Source of the DNA: Lewinellaceae bacterium
GTDB lineage: Bacteria > Bacteroidota > Bacteroidia > Chitinophagales > Saprospiraceae
Direction of reading: 5' to 3'
DNA: 64,000 nt
Assembly: GCA_020636215.1 (NCBI GenBank)
Contig: JACJYG010000005.1
Span: 62,001 to 126,000 of the forward strand
Within the stretch, counting starts at the first letter, position 1, and each line of letters opens with the position of its first letter. Both the position numbers and the translations under genes were made by a program. Below are positions 18,069 through 27,363 of this stretch, one piece after another. The notes under the pieces are model-generated. The model was given only the letters and a program-made list of their open reading frames with translations, had not been told where the DNA came from and made no database searches.

Positions 18069-20477
18069 TTACAAGCGGCCCGGGAAGCGCCCTGGAGCAG
18101 CCTCCTGCATGATCCGATAAATCGCTTCGAATACATCCTCCGCATTGGGTTTGGTAAAGTAGTCGCCATCGGAGCCGTAAGGTGGGCGGTGTGCTTTTGC
18201 CGTCAGGGTGGCGGGAGCGGAATCCAGGTATTGGTAGCCGCCCTGGATTTCGAGGGCCTCCCGCATCATGTAAGCAGTAGCGCCCCCGGGCACATCTTCG
18301 TCCAGGAACAGGATGCGGTTGGTTTTCTTCAAAGACTCCAGGATGCGTTGCTCGAGGTCAAACGGCAGAAGGGTTTGTACATCGATAAGCTCCACAGAGA
18401 TACCCTTTTTCTCCAGGAGAAGGATCCCGGCTTCGGCAATGCGCACACAGGAGCCATAGGTTACCAGTGTAATGTCGGTTCCTTCCCGAAGCACTTCCGG
18501 GACGCCCAGGGGGACGGTATATTCGCCGATATTTTCCGGCATTCGTTCCTTGAGCCGGTAGCCGTTGAGGCATTCAATAATGAGGGCAGGGTCATCAGAT
18601 TGTAACATGGTATTGTACATGCCGGCAGCCTGAACCATGTCGCGGGGCGTCAAAACATACATGCCACGGAGCGTATTGAGGACCATGCCCAGGGGAGAGC
18701 CGGCGTGCCAGATGCCCTCGAGGCGGTGCCCCCGGGTTCGGATGATAGCCGGGGCCTGTTGTATGCCGTTGCTGCGGTATCGCAGGGTTGCCAGGTCGTC
18801 CATCAGGGGTTGAAGGCCGTAGATAAGGTAGTCGAGGTATTGGATCTCAGCGATGGGGCGCAAGCCGCGCATGGCCATGCCGATCGCCTGGCCCATGATG
18901 GTCCATTCCCGAATACCGGTGTCAAAGACCCTTTCCACTCCATACTTTTTCTGCAGGCCGGCGAAGCCCTGGTTGACGTCGCCAATGTGGCCTACATCTT
19001 CACCAAAGGCAAAGAGTTCAGGATAGCGGCCGAGGGCTTTGTCAAAGAATTCATTGAGTATCTCAAACCCGTTTTTCAGGGGCGCGTCTTCGGAATATTG
19101 AGCCGGTTTTACGGGCACTTTAAGGGCGGAACGGGGCGAATCACTGTACAGGTGTGTATGGTACCGCTGATGGGCGAGTTGGTCCGCCTGGGCAATCCAG
19201 GTGGTTAGTGCTGCTTCGGCGGGAAGGTTCGCGCCCATAATGTGAAAGTGCATCCGGCGGGCATTTTGCATGACTTCGCTGAAAAGCGGGTGCGCCAATG
19301 TATTCAATTCCTTTCGCAGCTCGTTGGTTTCCGGGTCCGCCGGAATGTCCGCATAGATCGCCTGGAGCGATTTAAGGCGCTTCTTGTTGGGTTCGTTGAA
19401 AGCTTTCCAGGCGCGGTCGCGGCACTCTTTCACATATTGCCGGGCTTCTTTGCGAATGCGGCTGGTTTCTTCCTGAGTCGCAATTCCTTTCCGGATCATC
19501 CACTGTTCCATGCGCAGGAGGCAGTCGTGTTCACGTTCCCATTCCAGGCGTTCCTTGGATTTGTATCGCTCGTGGGAGCCAGAGGTGGAATGGCCCTGCG
19601 GCTGGGTCACTTCCTGAATATGTAGCAGCGCCGGAGTCTGCGTTTGCCGAACTTTTTCGATGGCGTCGGCATAGAGTTGGACGAGGGCAGGATAGTCCCA
19701 CGCTTTAGCGGTGTAGATATCCAGCCCATTGGTATGCTTACCGATCTGGAAACCGCTCAGTACTTCGGAAATGCTGCCTTTTGTGGTTTGGTATTCGATC
19801 GGTACGGAGATGCCATAGCCGTCGTCCCAAACGGAGATAGCCAGCGGGGCCTGGAGTACACCAGCGGCGTTCACCGTTTCCCAAAATATCCCTTCGGATG
19901 TGGAGGCATCGCCAATCGTACAAAAACAGACCTCATTGCCCTGCCGGGAAAAAAGGCCGCTTTCTGCCAGTTCGGGGTTATTGCGGTACTTTTTGGAGGC
20001 CAGCGCCAGGCCTAAGGCCCGGGCCATTTGGCCGGCGGTACTGGAAATGTCTGCGCTGATATTATAGGAGGAACGATGATCGGACCAGTTGCCCGATTCA
20101 TCGATGGTGGGGGTTGCGAAATGGCTGTTCATCTGGCGGCCTCCGGAAAAAGGGTCGTTTTCCGTATCGGCATAAAGTTGAGCAAAAAAAGCCTCGACGG
20201 TGGAAAGCCCGAGGGCAAAGATAAAGGTCTGGTCGCGGTAGTAACCGCTGCGCCAGTCCCCTTTGCGGAAAGCCCGGGCCATGGCGACCTGTGGCACTTC
20301 TTTGCCGTCGCCAATAATGCCGAATTTGGCTTTGCCGGTGAGCACCTCTTTACGGGCAAGCAGGCTGGACTCCCGGCTGATACAGCAGATTTCGAAATCG
20401 CGAAGGATGGATGCTTTGGAAAGCTCTTTTTCAGTCTTGGCAGTTTCTTTAAGGGTAAGGTTGTCTAACATAGGCAT
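18069..20477 (-). CDS. 2-oxoacid dehydrogenase E1 component, fused alpha and beta subunits
   Basis: This 802-residue thiamine-diphosphate enzyme has both E1 subunits in one chain. The alpha part (about 1-400) contains GYYRDQTFIFALGLS, the cofactor motif beginning GDASTSEG (about 189) and ending DDGYGISVP (about 219), and HSTSGSHERYKS. The beta part (about 480-800) has FAFGEDVGHIGDVNQGFAGLQKKYG, RVFDTGIREWTIMGQAIGMAMRGLRPIAEIQYLDY, and LVTYGSCVRIAEAGILLLEKKGISVELIDVQTLLPFD. Fused E1 of this type is common in Bacteroidetes and is usually annotated as branched-chain or general 2-oxoacid dehydrogenase; E2 and E3 are not in the window. The start is MPMLDNL at 20477 (or ATG 20471), because the 22 codons further upstream are not conserved-looking. 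No terminator separates it from the SusD remnant. Confidence 0.92.
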   Translation of the reverse strand: MPMLDNLTLKETAKTEKELSKASILRDFEICCISRESSLLARKEVLTGKAKFGIIGDGKEVPQVAMARAFRKGDWRSGYYRDQTFIFALGLSTVEAFFAQLYADTENDPFSGGRQMNSHFATPTIDESGNWSDHRSSYNISADISSTAGQMARALGLALASKKYRNNPELAESGLFSRQGNEVCFCTIGDASTSEGIFWETVNAAGVLQAPLAISVWDDGYGISVPIEYQTTKGSISEVLSGFQIGKHTNGLDIYTAKAWDYPALVQLYADAIEKVRQTQTPALLHIQEVTQPQGHSTSGSHERYKSKERLEWEREHDCLLRMEQWMIRKGIATQEETSRIRKEARQYVKECRDRAWKAFNEPNKKRLKSLQAIYADIPADPETNELRKELNTLAHPLFSEVMQNARRMHFHIMGANLPAEAALTTWIAQADQLAHQRYHTHLYSDSPRSALKVPVKPAQYSEDAPLKNGFEILNEFFDKALGRYPELFAFGEDVGHIGDVNQGFAGLQKKYGVERVFDTGIREWTIMGQAIGMAMRGLRPIAEIQYLDYLIYGLQPLMDDLATLRYRSNGIQQAPAIIRTRGHRLEGIWHAGSPLGMVLNTLRGMYVLTPRDMVQAAGMYNTMLQSDDPALIIECLNGYRLKERMPENIGEYTVPLGVPEVLREGTDITLVTYGSCVRIAEAGILLLEKKGISVELIDVQTLLPFDLEQRILESLKKTNRILFLDEDVPGGATAYMMREALEIQGGYQYLDSAPATLTAKAHRPPYGSDGDYFTKPNAEDVFEAIYRIMQEAAPGRFPGRL

Positions 20478-20835
20478 ACCACTTAATTTGGTTAGGATTT
20501 GGCAGGGCTTTGCAGGTTTGCGAAATAATATTTCAATGGGCAACGTAATTCACCCGCGAATATAAAAAATATTCGGCAAAAACGCCTTTTATTTCTATAC
20601 AATTATGTTGGTTAATAGTTCATAATGAATGCATTGCAGAAGGGCTGCTAATTGTCGCCAATGAGAATAGTGGAGCAGGCTGCGGGCCTCACATAGGATT
20701 ATCGCTTACGCATTTGCCTGCCAAAAGGCATTTGGTTTAACGAATCGTTAACCCAATTCGGATTTATAATACTTTTTTTTTGATTTAGATAACTGTATTT
20801 TTGCCAACAGTCATTAAAAACAAAAAAAAATCGTG
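20478..20835. other. Divergent gap with hairpin and promoter
   Basis: The gap separates the leftward E1 gene from the rightward DUF1573 gene. A short A/T stem-loop CGAATAT-AAAAA-ATATTCG lies near 20555-20575 upstream of E1. The -10-like box TATTTTTG of the rightward gene is at 20796-20803. No other gene is visible. Confidence 0.5.
20796..20803 (+). promoter_or_regulatory. TAnnTTTG promoter box of the DUF1573 gene
   Basis: TATTTTTG matches the Bacteroidetes -7 consensus exactly and lies 33 bases before ATG 20836. A run of T (TTTT at 20773-20776, 19 bases upstream) occupies the -33 position. Confidence 0.6.
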
Positions 20836-21309
20836 ATGAAGAAATTACTTTCTGTATTGGCAATGTTGTCGCTGGTCGTTGCCCTGGGATACAGCCAGAA
20901 TGAAACGGCTACTCCGCAAGTAGTAGCAGAAACCGAACAAGACGGCCCGGTTATGGCCTTTGAAACCGAAACGGTTGATTATGGCGTGATCGAGCAGGGT
21001 TCTGAACCCTTCCGCGTTTTTAAATTCACCAATACCGGTAATGCTCCGCTGATCATCACCAATGCCAAAGGTAGCTGTGGTTGCACCGTGCCGACCTATC
21101 CGAAGGAACCGATCGGCCCGGGTGAAAGCAGTGAGATCAAAGTCCGTTATGACACAAACCGCCTGGGCAAGTTTACCAAGCGGGTAACATTGACTACCAA
21201 TGTTGGTACAGAACAAAAAATGCTGACCATCACAGGCGAAGTAATTAAGAAGCCGGAAGAACCAGCTGGCTTGCCCGCCAATGAAGGTAGTTTGTTCAAC
21301 AACAATTAA
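20836..21309 (+). CDS. DUF1573 domain-containing exported protein
   Basis: This 157-residue protein begins MKKLLSVLAMLSLVVALGYSQ, a clear signal peptide; ATG 20836 is preferred to the GTG three bases earlier. Residues about 40-140 are a DUF1573 / ASPM-Hydin-like Ig fold: FETETVDYGVIEQGSEPFRVFKFTNTGNAPLIITNAKGSCGCTVP, GPGESSEIKVRYDTNRLGKFTKRVTLTTN. The Cys-Gly-Cys pair (SCGCT) is characteristic of the family. Family members are periplasmic or surface proteins of unknown function, very common in Bacteroidetes. It has its own promoter and terminator and so appears monocistronic. Confidence 0.92.
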   Translation: MKKLLSVLAMLSLVVALGYSQNETATPQVVAETEQDGPVMAFETETVDYGVIEQGSEPFRVFKFTNTGNAPLIITNAKGSCGCTVPTYPKEPIGPGESSEIKVRYDTNRLGKFTKRVTLTTNVGTEQKMLTITGEVIKKPEEPAGLPANEGSLFNNN

Positions 21310-21354
21310 TATCCGATAGATGCAGCAGCTCAAGCCGCTGCATTTCAGGTTAAT

Positions 21355-21399
21355 CAAAAAAGCCAGGAAAGCGTGTGAACGCGCTCCTGGCTTTTTTTT
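21355..21399 (+). terminator. Terminator of the DUF1573 gene
   Basis: The stem AGCCAGGA (21361-21368)/TCCTGGCT (21385-21392), extended inward by GCGT/ACGC around a GTGA loop, is followed by TTTTTTT. An A run precedes it, so it may work in both directions. Confidence 0.88.
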
Positions 21400-21432
21400 A
21401 TCTTATGAATAATCTTCTCCACTCAAAAAAAA

Positions 21433-21455
21433 AACCCTTGCTTACCAGAAGCAAG
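21433..21455 (-). terminator. Minus-strand hairpin with T run
   Basis: A perfect 9-bp stem CCCTTGCTT/AAGCAAGGG with a 5-base loop is followed on the minus strand by a run of ten T (the A run just before 21433 on the plus strand). No leftward protein gene lies upstream of it in the following 650 bases, so it may end a small non-coding transcript. Confidence 0.65.
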
Positions 21456-22125
21456 GGCCTCTAACCCAAACAAATAAACACAAAAACTACTTTTTAAGAT
21501 ATGATACAAACTTAGCCACTTTTATCATTAAAGACAATAGTCTATATGTTTTTTTGTGACATTCATTACGGGTTTTGAAGGTGAATACCCCTTTTTAGTA
21601 AAGGATAGTAGTCTTTTTTGTGTGACAAGATTGCAAAAAAAAAGTAAGCTTATTGCAGTCACATATTCGAGTACTTTCTGAATGTCATTGTTCTTTGCAA
21701 TAAATGATTTTTTTGTGACAGTATTATGTCTGAGTTTTTACTTTTTTATGCTTTTATTGATCGGTTTTTAAAGGGGGGGTGACCTCCTTAAGTGTGACAT
21801 TTTCAACTTTTGGCTAATTGACTTGCAAAGAAAGCTTGCCTTTCCAGATTATGACAATCAGCATAAAAAAGGGAGAATGCGGATTCCCGCCTTTTCCAGT
21901 CAACAAATGGATGATAAATGGATGTCACAACTTATTTTTTCCCCGGGGGGGTACTTGTGCTGTCAATATTAAGTTTTTTACTATCCTCGCCTATGGCCTG
22001 ATTTTTCATGATTTTTGTGTTATTTTCATTCTAATACCATAACCGGAGTTACGATTCCATTTCATCGCCTAAATGCCGGCATGGCTGGAATTTGAACAAG
22101 TTCTAAACAATACAATCCTTAGCAG

Positions 22126-24555
22126 ATGCGGATTCTGAAATTTGCAATAGTTGCCTTGATAACCGGGGCTTTAACCCAACTTGCCAGTCAGCACCAACCA
22201 CTCGGCACGGCTTTACCGGCCCTGGGGCCATTGCTCAGCCCCTTTACCGGCTTTTGGCAGAATGCCGAACCAATGGCTTCTCCGCCGGATGGGGTCCTGG
22301 CTTCCCCTCATCTGAAAGGAAAGGTGGATGTCGTTTTTGACCAGCGCCTGGTTCCCCACATTTTTGCAGAGAGCCTGGAAGATGCCGCTTTCGTGCAGGG
22401 CTATCTGGCCGCCAAATACCGCCTCTGGCAGATGGATATTGCCATACGGGCCACGGCTGGCCGCCTGGCGGAGGTGGCCGGGGAGCGCGCCCTGGAGCGC
22501 GATCGCCTGCAGCGCCGAAAAGGGATGTTGTGGGCAGCCGAAAATGCGCTGAAAGGCTGGCAACGCAACCCACAGGAATATGCCCTTATCGAAGCCTATA
22601 CACAGGGCGCCAATACTTTTATCGATGCCCTTCGCCCGGCAGACTATCCGCTTGAGTTCAAACTGATGGGGTATCAGCCGGAACCATGGTCGCCCCTCAA
22701 GTCCGCCATCTTTTTCAAGTCCATGGCCGAAACCCTGAGCTCCCGCTATGAAGACCTGTCGGCCACCAACTCCCGCCTGGTATTGGGCGACAGCCTCTTC
22801 CAATTCCTTTTTCCGGAATACAACCCCAGGCAGTCGCCGGTCATTCCTGCTGACGTACAATGGGCTTTTGCGCCGGCGCCTTTGCAGCACCAGGCTACTG
22901 ATGCGCCGGAGATGATCGGGCAACTTATCCCACATCGTCAGCTGGCTCAGCCCGATGATGGATTGGGCAGTAATAACTGGGCCGTGGCGGGCAGCAAAAC
23001 GGCAACCGGCCGCCCCATGTTATGTAATGACCCTCACCTCAGGCTTTCCCTGCCTTCCATCTGGTATGAAATACAGATTCATACGCCCGAAGTCAATGCT
23101 TATGGTGCTTCCTTCCCCGGAGTGCCCGGCATTCTTATCGGGTTCAACGACAATACCGCCTGGGGGGTTACCAACGGTTCGCATGATGTGCTGGACTGGT
23201 ACCGCATCGATTGGACAGATGAACAGCGGGAATCCTATTACTATAATGGCGCTCCCCGGCCGGTAGATAAACTGGTGGAGGTGATTAAAGTCCGGGGAAG
23301 GGCCGAACCCTTGCTCGATACGGTGCGCTATACCGTCTGGGGCCCGGTCGTCTATGAGGACCCCGCCGCCCCCTACTTCGATATGGCCATGCGTTGGGTC
23401 GCTCACGACCTGCCCGAAGAAAAACCATTTACCGAGGTCGGCACTTTCTGGAAACTGATGCAAAGTAAAAACTATGATGATTACTGGGCCGCTATGCGAG
23501 GCTTTGACAACCCGGCCCAGAATTTTGTCTTTGCCCAAAAGGATGGGGATATCGCAATCACAGTTGACGGCAAGTTGCCCCTGAAACGGCCGGAACAGGG
23601 GCGCTTTGTACAGGAAGGTTCCTCTGCGGCCAACGCCTGGTATGGCTTTATCCCGAGAGATCAGGTGCCCACCGTGCGCAACCCTGAACGGGGCTTTGTC
23701 TCTTCCGCCAATCAACACAGTACAGGCCCATCCTATCCTTACTATTATAACGGTTATTTCGACGATTACCGCGGCCGGCTGATCAACCGCCGCCTGGAGG
23801 CCATGAAGGATATTACCGTGCAGGATATGATGGCGCTGCAGTTGGAAGACTACAGCCTCAAAGCGGAGGAGGCGCTGCCTTTGCTTTTTGCTTTGCTGGA
23901 TTCCTCGGCAACGGCCTTAGGCGCACGGCCGGAGGTAAAGGCCTTACGCGACTGGGATTACCATTACGCCGGGGATGCACAGGCTCCGGTGTTGTTTGAA
24001 TTATGGTTGGAGGAAGCCCACCAAAGCACCTTCGATGAACTATTGGCGATGAAGGATTCTCTTGATGTATTGCTTCCGGAAACCTGGCGGTTTCTGGAAT
24101 TGCTCAGCCAGTATCCACATCACGCCGTTTTTGACCTTCAGGGGACCCCGAAAGTGGAGCAAGCTTCGGACATTGTCACCCGGGCTCTGGAATCGGCGCT
24201 GTCACAAGTTGATGGGGAAAGCTGGGCCAGCCATAAGGATACGCATATCAACCACCTGGCTAACATTCCTGCTTTTTCGCATCAACACTTGTCCGTTGGG
24301 GGGTGGCGGGATGCCCCCAATGCTATTTCTGAGCAAAATGGCCCTTCCTGGCGTATGGTGGTGGCATTAGGAGATGAAGTGGAAGCCTATGGTATTTATC
24401 CCGGTGGACAGTCCGGTAATCCCGGTAGCGCCTATTATGATAATATGATCGATGATTGGGTGGCCGGAGAATATTATAAACTGTATTTCATGAAAGGGCC
24501 GGCTGACCGTCGGGAAGCAGCTATATTTACCCTGTCCTTTGAAAGTAGAAAATAA
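22126..24555 (+). CDS. Penicillin acylase family (Ntn-hydrolase) protein
   Basis: This 809-residue precursor of the S45 peptidase family has an N-terminal hydrophobic segment (about 1-25). The alpha-chain region follows (about 60-230, VDVVFDQRLVPHIFAESLEDAAFVQGYLAAKYRLWQMD). The autocatalytic site GLGSNNWAVAGSKTATGRPML places the expected nucleophile Ser at residue 282. The beta chain has CNDPHLRLSLPSIWYEIQIHTP, GVPGILIGFNDNTAWGVTNGSHDVLDWY and the C-terminal NAISEQNGPSWRMVVALGD, GIYPGGQSGNPGSAYYDNMIDDW. Family members cleave amide bonds of penicillins, acyl-homoserine lactones or other N-acyl compounds. The native substrate cannot be told from sequence. It is followed after a 30-base gap by a small membrane protein gene. 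Confidence 0.93.
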   Translation: MRILKFAIVALITGALTQLASQHQPLGTALPALGPLLSPFTGFWQNAEPMASPPDGVLASPHLKGKVDVVFDQRLVPHIFAESLEDAAFVQGYLAAKYRLWQMDIAIRATAGRLAEVAGERALERDRLQRRKGMLWAAENALKGWQRNPQEYALIEAYTQGANTFIDALRPADYPLEFKLMGYQPEPWSPLKSAIFFKSMAETLSSRYEDLSATNSRLVLGDSLFQFLFPEYNPRQSPVIPADVQWAFAPAPLQHQATDAPEMIGQLIPHRQLAQPDDGLGSNNWAVAGSKTATGRPMLCNDPHLRLSLPSIWYEIQIHTPEVNAYGASFPGVPGILIGFNDNTAWGVTNGSHDVLDWYRIDWTDEQRESYYYNGAPRPVDKLVEVIKVRGRAEPLLDTVRYTVWGPVVYEDPAAPYFDMAMRWVAHDLPEEKPFTEVGTFWKLMQSKNYDDYWAAMRGFDNPAQNFVFAQKDGDIAITVDGKLPLKRPEQGRFVQEGSSAANAWYGFIPRDQVPTVRNPERGFVSSANQHSTGPSYPYYYNGYFDDYRGRLINRRLEAMKDITVQDMMALQLEDYSLKAEEALPLLFALLDSSATALGARPEVKALRDWDYHYAGDAQAPVLFELWLEEAHQSTFDELLAMKDSLDVLLPETWRFLELLSQYPHHAVFDLQGTPKVEQASDIVTRALESALSQVDGESWASHKDTHINHLANIPAFSHQHLSVGGWRDAPNAISEQNGPSWRMVVALGDEVEAYGIYPGGQSGNPGSAYYDNMIDDWVAGEYYKLYFMKGPADRREAAIFTLSFESRK

Positions 24556-24559
24556 ACTG

Positions 24560-24575
24560 GGCGCCTTAAGGCGCC
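24560..24575. repeat. Perfect 16-bp palindrome between two genes
   Basis: GGCGCCTTAAGGCGCC lies in the 30-base gap between the acylase stop and the next ATG. It has no T run, so it is more likely an intercistronic RNA hairpin or protein-binding palindrome than a terminator. Confidence 0.8.
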
Positions 24576-24585
24576 ATAAGCGCGT

Positions 24586-24945
24586 ATGAAAACGAAAATG
24601 ATCCTTTATGTCATTGCCCTTATCCTTACTGGAGCGGGCATTCAGATGGTGTTGCCGTGGTGGATATTGCCCTTGTGGGCAGCGGTGCTGGCCCTGGGCT
24701 TCAACCTCAAGGCATGGCCTGCTTTTTTAGGAGGTTTTCTGGGGGCTGCGCTGCTTTGGGGTGGGTATGCCGCCTACATCAATTCGGTCAACCAGGGCTT
24801 GCTGGCCGGGCGCATCGGCGAGCTATTTGGCGGGCTGAGCGCTCCTTTGATGGTGTTGGCCACTGCCCTTTTCGGGGGGCTTTTTGGTGGATTAGGTGGC
24901 CTTGTGGGCAGCCTGGCCCGTAATATGTTGCCTTTGTCGGATTAA
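24586..24945 (+). CDS. Small integral membrane protein, unknown function (119 aa)
   Basis: The protein is almost entirely hydrophobic with three to four predicted helices (about 5-25, 28-45, 47-68, 84-108) and glycine-rich packing motifs (GGFLGAALLWGGY, GGLFGGLGGLVGS). No charged catalytic residues stand out. I do not recognise a named family; similar short proteins are found scattered in Bacteroidetes. It follows the acylase gene closely and is probably in the same transcript. Confidence 0.75.
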   Translation: MKTKMILYVIALILTGAGIQMVLPWWILPLWAAVLALGFNLKAWPAFLGGFLGAALLWGGYAAYINSVNQGLLAGRIGELFGGLSAPLMVLATALFGGLFGGLGGLVGSLARNMLPLSD

Positions 24946-25000
24946 TTTGTATCCCAGGCCGAAGGCGGCTATCTTATTCCCAGATAAAAAATATTGGACT

Positions 25001-25369
25001 ATGCCTACCAACATGCACCGAGAAGCCCGACGGAGGGTGGACGAAAAGCGCAAATTTTACCGCCACCTGAGCACTTACCTCATAATGAGCATTTTCTTTT
25101 TTCTTCTAAACATCTTTTCCGGGTCAGGCCATTTGTGGTTTATTTACCCGGTGCTGGGATGGGGGATCGGAATAGCCTCGCAGTACTTCAAAGTATTTGG
25201 TTTTCCCGGTGTCGGCCCCACCGATGAAGACTGGGAAGCCCGCGAACTGGAAGATGAAATACGCCGCCTCGAATCCGGCGCTTCCTATAGCGATAAGGAG
25301 GATGCACTCGACCTGCCGGAAATGGAACGGCCCGCCCGGAAACCCTGGGATGAAGATGAGCTCGTCTGA
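25001..25369 (+). CDS. 2TM domain-containing protein
   Basis: This 122-residue protein starts at ATG 25001. It has the 2TM-domain layout: a basic N-terminus (REARRRVDEKRKFYRHLSTYLIMSIFFFLLNIFSG), a second helix (HLWFIYPVLGWGIGIASQYFKVF), and an acidic C-terminal tail after about residue 70 (DEDWEARELEDEIRRLESG). The domain is also found in histidine kinases and other regulators, but here it stands alone. It ends four bases from the convergent UbiD-family gene. Confidence 0.85.
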   Translation: MPTNMHREARRRVDEKRKFYRHLSTYLIMSIFFFLLNIFSGSGHLWFIYPVLGWGIGIASQYFKVFGFPGVGPTDEDWEARELEDEIRRLESGASYSDKEDALDLPEMERPARKPWDEDELV

Positions 25370-25373
25370 TCTC

Positions 25374-27203
25374 TTAGCCCAATCCCTGTAGCTCCCCGCC
25401 TTTTGCGAACAAGCCATTTACCTTTTCCTGCACCTTCTTATCCGGAATAAGTGGTGGGGCATGGTGGGGCTTGATGCGGGCGTCAATAACCAATGGCCCC
25501 CGGCAGCCCCAATGTTTGTGTTCGACAAAAGCATCTACTCCGTGCAGGTCGTGCGAGGGGTTTGCCCTGGTAAAGGTAGCCCATAGAAAATTGTTGAGCG
25601 TGGCGCTTAGGAAGGCGCTGTCATCACACAGGACAATCATTGGTATGCCTGAAATCTTTAGCGGTTCGAGATGCCGTGTAAGCTTTTCGCAATCGGCATA
25701 GGAGTCCTCTCCGGAAAAAGCCGGGCCCTCGATTCCGAGGATGCCAGCTTGTACAAAACGAGGGTTGGAAAATCCAGCAGGCAATGAAAAATTAGCGGGT
25801 AGTTCAGTAGTCGGCTCCCGTTTTTTATCCCCACAACAAGCTACTACCACCTTCGAGCCGGCGTTCCAACCGGAGCCGGAGTAGTCGAGTGTATCGATCG
25901 TCGTTTTGGTATGGAAGTGCAGGTCGCGCGTCCAATCCACCCGTTCCAGGATATGGCGGAAAAAGGCGCCGATGTCATGGGTTGTCAGATGGGGCACATC
26001 GCCTTTGGCGGCAATGAAGAGGAATTTAGCCAGGGAAGTCTGTCCGGACCCCAGGATGTGGTTGGCCTGGGTGAGGATCTCTTCGGGTTGCCGTTCCCGA
26101 AATGGCATGTACCGCTCGCTGCCGATCGCCAGCAGCAGGGGGTGCACCCCGGCAGCATCCACTGCCTGGATCTCTACGATGCCGGGAAATTCCTGTGGCG
26201 TCAGCGGCTCCACCAGTTCATGGATGAGGTAGCCAAAGCTCGAGTCTTCCTGGGGAGGGCGCCCAACCACGGTAAAGTGCCAGACGGCATCCTTGCGATG
26301 ATAGACGTTTTCGACTTCCATGACCGGGAAATCGTGCGCCAGGCTGTAATAACCCAGGTGGTCGCCAAACGGCCCTTCCGGTTTCTTTTCCCCCTTCCGG
26401 ATGATCCCCGTGATGACGAAGTCGGCATCGGCAGACAGCACATGGCCGTTGTGCCGCAGATAGCGGAAGCGGCGGCCGCCCAGCATGCCGGCGAAGGTAA
26501 GCTCCGATAGCCCCTCCGGCAGGGGCATGATGGCGGCAAAAGCGTGGGAGGGCGGCCCTCCAATGAAGATAGAGGCCCGGAAGGGTTCCTCGCTTTCATT
26601 GTACATAGTATGGTGCACCCCTATGCCGCGGTGGATCTGGTAATGCATGCCCACCTCTTTATCCGGAATGTATTCGTTGCCCGACAACTGTATGCGGTAC
26701 ATACCCAGGTTGGATTGCATGATATTGGAGGCGCCCGGTGGTAGTGTGAATACCTGAGGCAGGGTGACAAAAGCGCCGCCATCCATGGGCCAGGATTTTA
26801 CCTGCGGCAACTGGCTCACCGTGGTGCGCCCGTACAGGATGGGCGCACTCAGGCGCTTGCGCATGGGCAGCGCCGAGAGAGCGGTGAAGGGCGCCGAAAG
26901 GTATCGCAAGGGGCTTTTGAGAAAGTTGGTGGGGTCGGCTTTCAGTTCAATTACTTTCTGCACCTTCTTCATACTGTGGCGGAAGAGGAAATCTGTCCGC
27001 TCAAAGGTTCCGTATATATTGGATAGGGCAGGGAAGGGGCTTCCCTTTACCCGCTCAAAGAATAAGGCGGGGCCCTTGGCGTCATACACGCGGCGGTGGA
27101 TCTCTCCCATTTCCAGATCGGGGTCCACTTCAGACCTGATCCGTATCAGGTGGCCATGCTTTTCCAAATCGCGAACTGCGGCCATCATGCTGTTGTATGC
27201 CAT
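25374..27203 (-). CDS. UbiD family decarboxylase
   Basis: This 609-residue protein starts at MAYNSMMAAVRDLEKHGHLIRI (27203). It shows UbiD features: RVYDAKGPALFFERVKGSPFPALSNIYGTFER, NLGMYRIQLSG, GMHYQIHRGIGVHH, FIGGPPSHAFAAIMPLPEG, GPFGDHLGYYS. UbiD enzymes use prenylated FMN to decarboxylate aromatic or alpha,beta-unsaturated acids; in menaquinone-using Bacteroidetes this group is often assigned to quinone biosynthesis (menaquinone biosynthesis decarboxylase). At 609 residues it is longer than E. coli UbiD (about 500), as usual for this subgroup. It is divergent from the GHL10 gene; a minus-strand promoter box lies at 27291-27298. Confidence 0.9.
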   Translation of the reverse strand: MAYNSMMAAVRDLEKHGHLIRIRSEVDPDLEMGEIHRRVYDAKGPALFFERVKGSPFPALSNIYGTFERTDFLFRHSMKKVQKVIELKADPTNFLKSPLRYLSAPFTALSALPMRKRLSAPILYGRTTVSQLPQVKSWPMDGGAFVTLPQVFTLPPGASNIMQSNLGMYRIQLSGNEYIPDKEVGMHYQIHRGIGVHHTMYNESEEPFRASIFIGGPPSHAFAAIMPLPEGLSELTFAGMLGGRRFRYLRHNGHVLSADADFVITGIIRKGEKKPEGPFGDHLGYYSLAHDFPVMEVENVYHRKDAVWHFTVVGRPPQEDSSFGYLIHELVEPLTPQEFPGIVEIQAVDAAGVHPLLLAIGSERYMPFRERQPEEILTQANHILGSGQTSLAKFLFIAAKGDVPHLTTHDIGAFFRHILERVDWTRDLHFHTKTTIDTLDYSGSGWNAGSKVVVACCGDKKREPTTELPANFSLPAGFSNPRFVQAGILGIEGPAFSGEDSYADCEKLTRHLEPLKISGIPMIVLCDDSAFLSATLNNFLWATFTRANPSHDLHGVDAFVEHKHWGCRGPLVIDARIKPHHAPPLIPDKKVQEKVNGLFAKGGELQGLG

Positions 27204-27290
27204 GGGGTAGAGGTTTTGCGGTTTTGAGCTTGGAATGGAAAAATGCTTCAGGCTTGCCTTTTGCCTTTTCCAAACTATCATCGATCCAAA

Positions 27291-27298
27291 CAAAGATA
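27291..27298 (-). promoter_or_regulatory. TAnnTTTG promoter box of the UbiD-family gene
   Basis: CAAAGATA on the plus strand reads TATCTTTG on the minus strand, an exact match to the -7 consensus, about 90 bases before the ATG at 27203. The -33 box is not clear. Confidence 0.5.
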
Positions 27299-27363
27299 GC
27301 AAAGGAAGGTTGGTGAAAGGGATATCAGATTACCGGAGGAAGCTTATTTTTACCAAAAAAACG

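Larger units (their letters stand above)
21310..22125. other. AT-rich 0.8-kb gap with repeated TGTGACA words
   Basis: The stretch is markedly AT-richer than its surroundings and holds no supportable gene. After the DUF1573 terminator it contains a second hairpin oriented for the minus strand (21433-21455) and four direct copies of TGTGACA at 21555, 21621, 21714 and 21793. Three of these are preceded by a T run (TTTTTT(T)GTGACA). A G7 run is at 21773-21779 and a G7 run at about 21943-21950. Weak TTG-started frames are not convincing. Confidence 0.6.

Noticed and set aside
21818..22042. 74-codon frame in the AT-rich gap
   Set aside because: It needs a TTG start, has no ribosome-binding site and no family resemblance.
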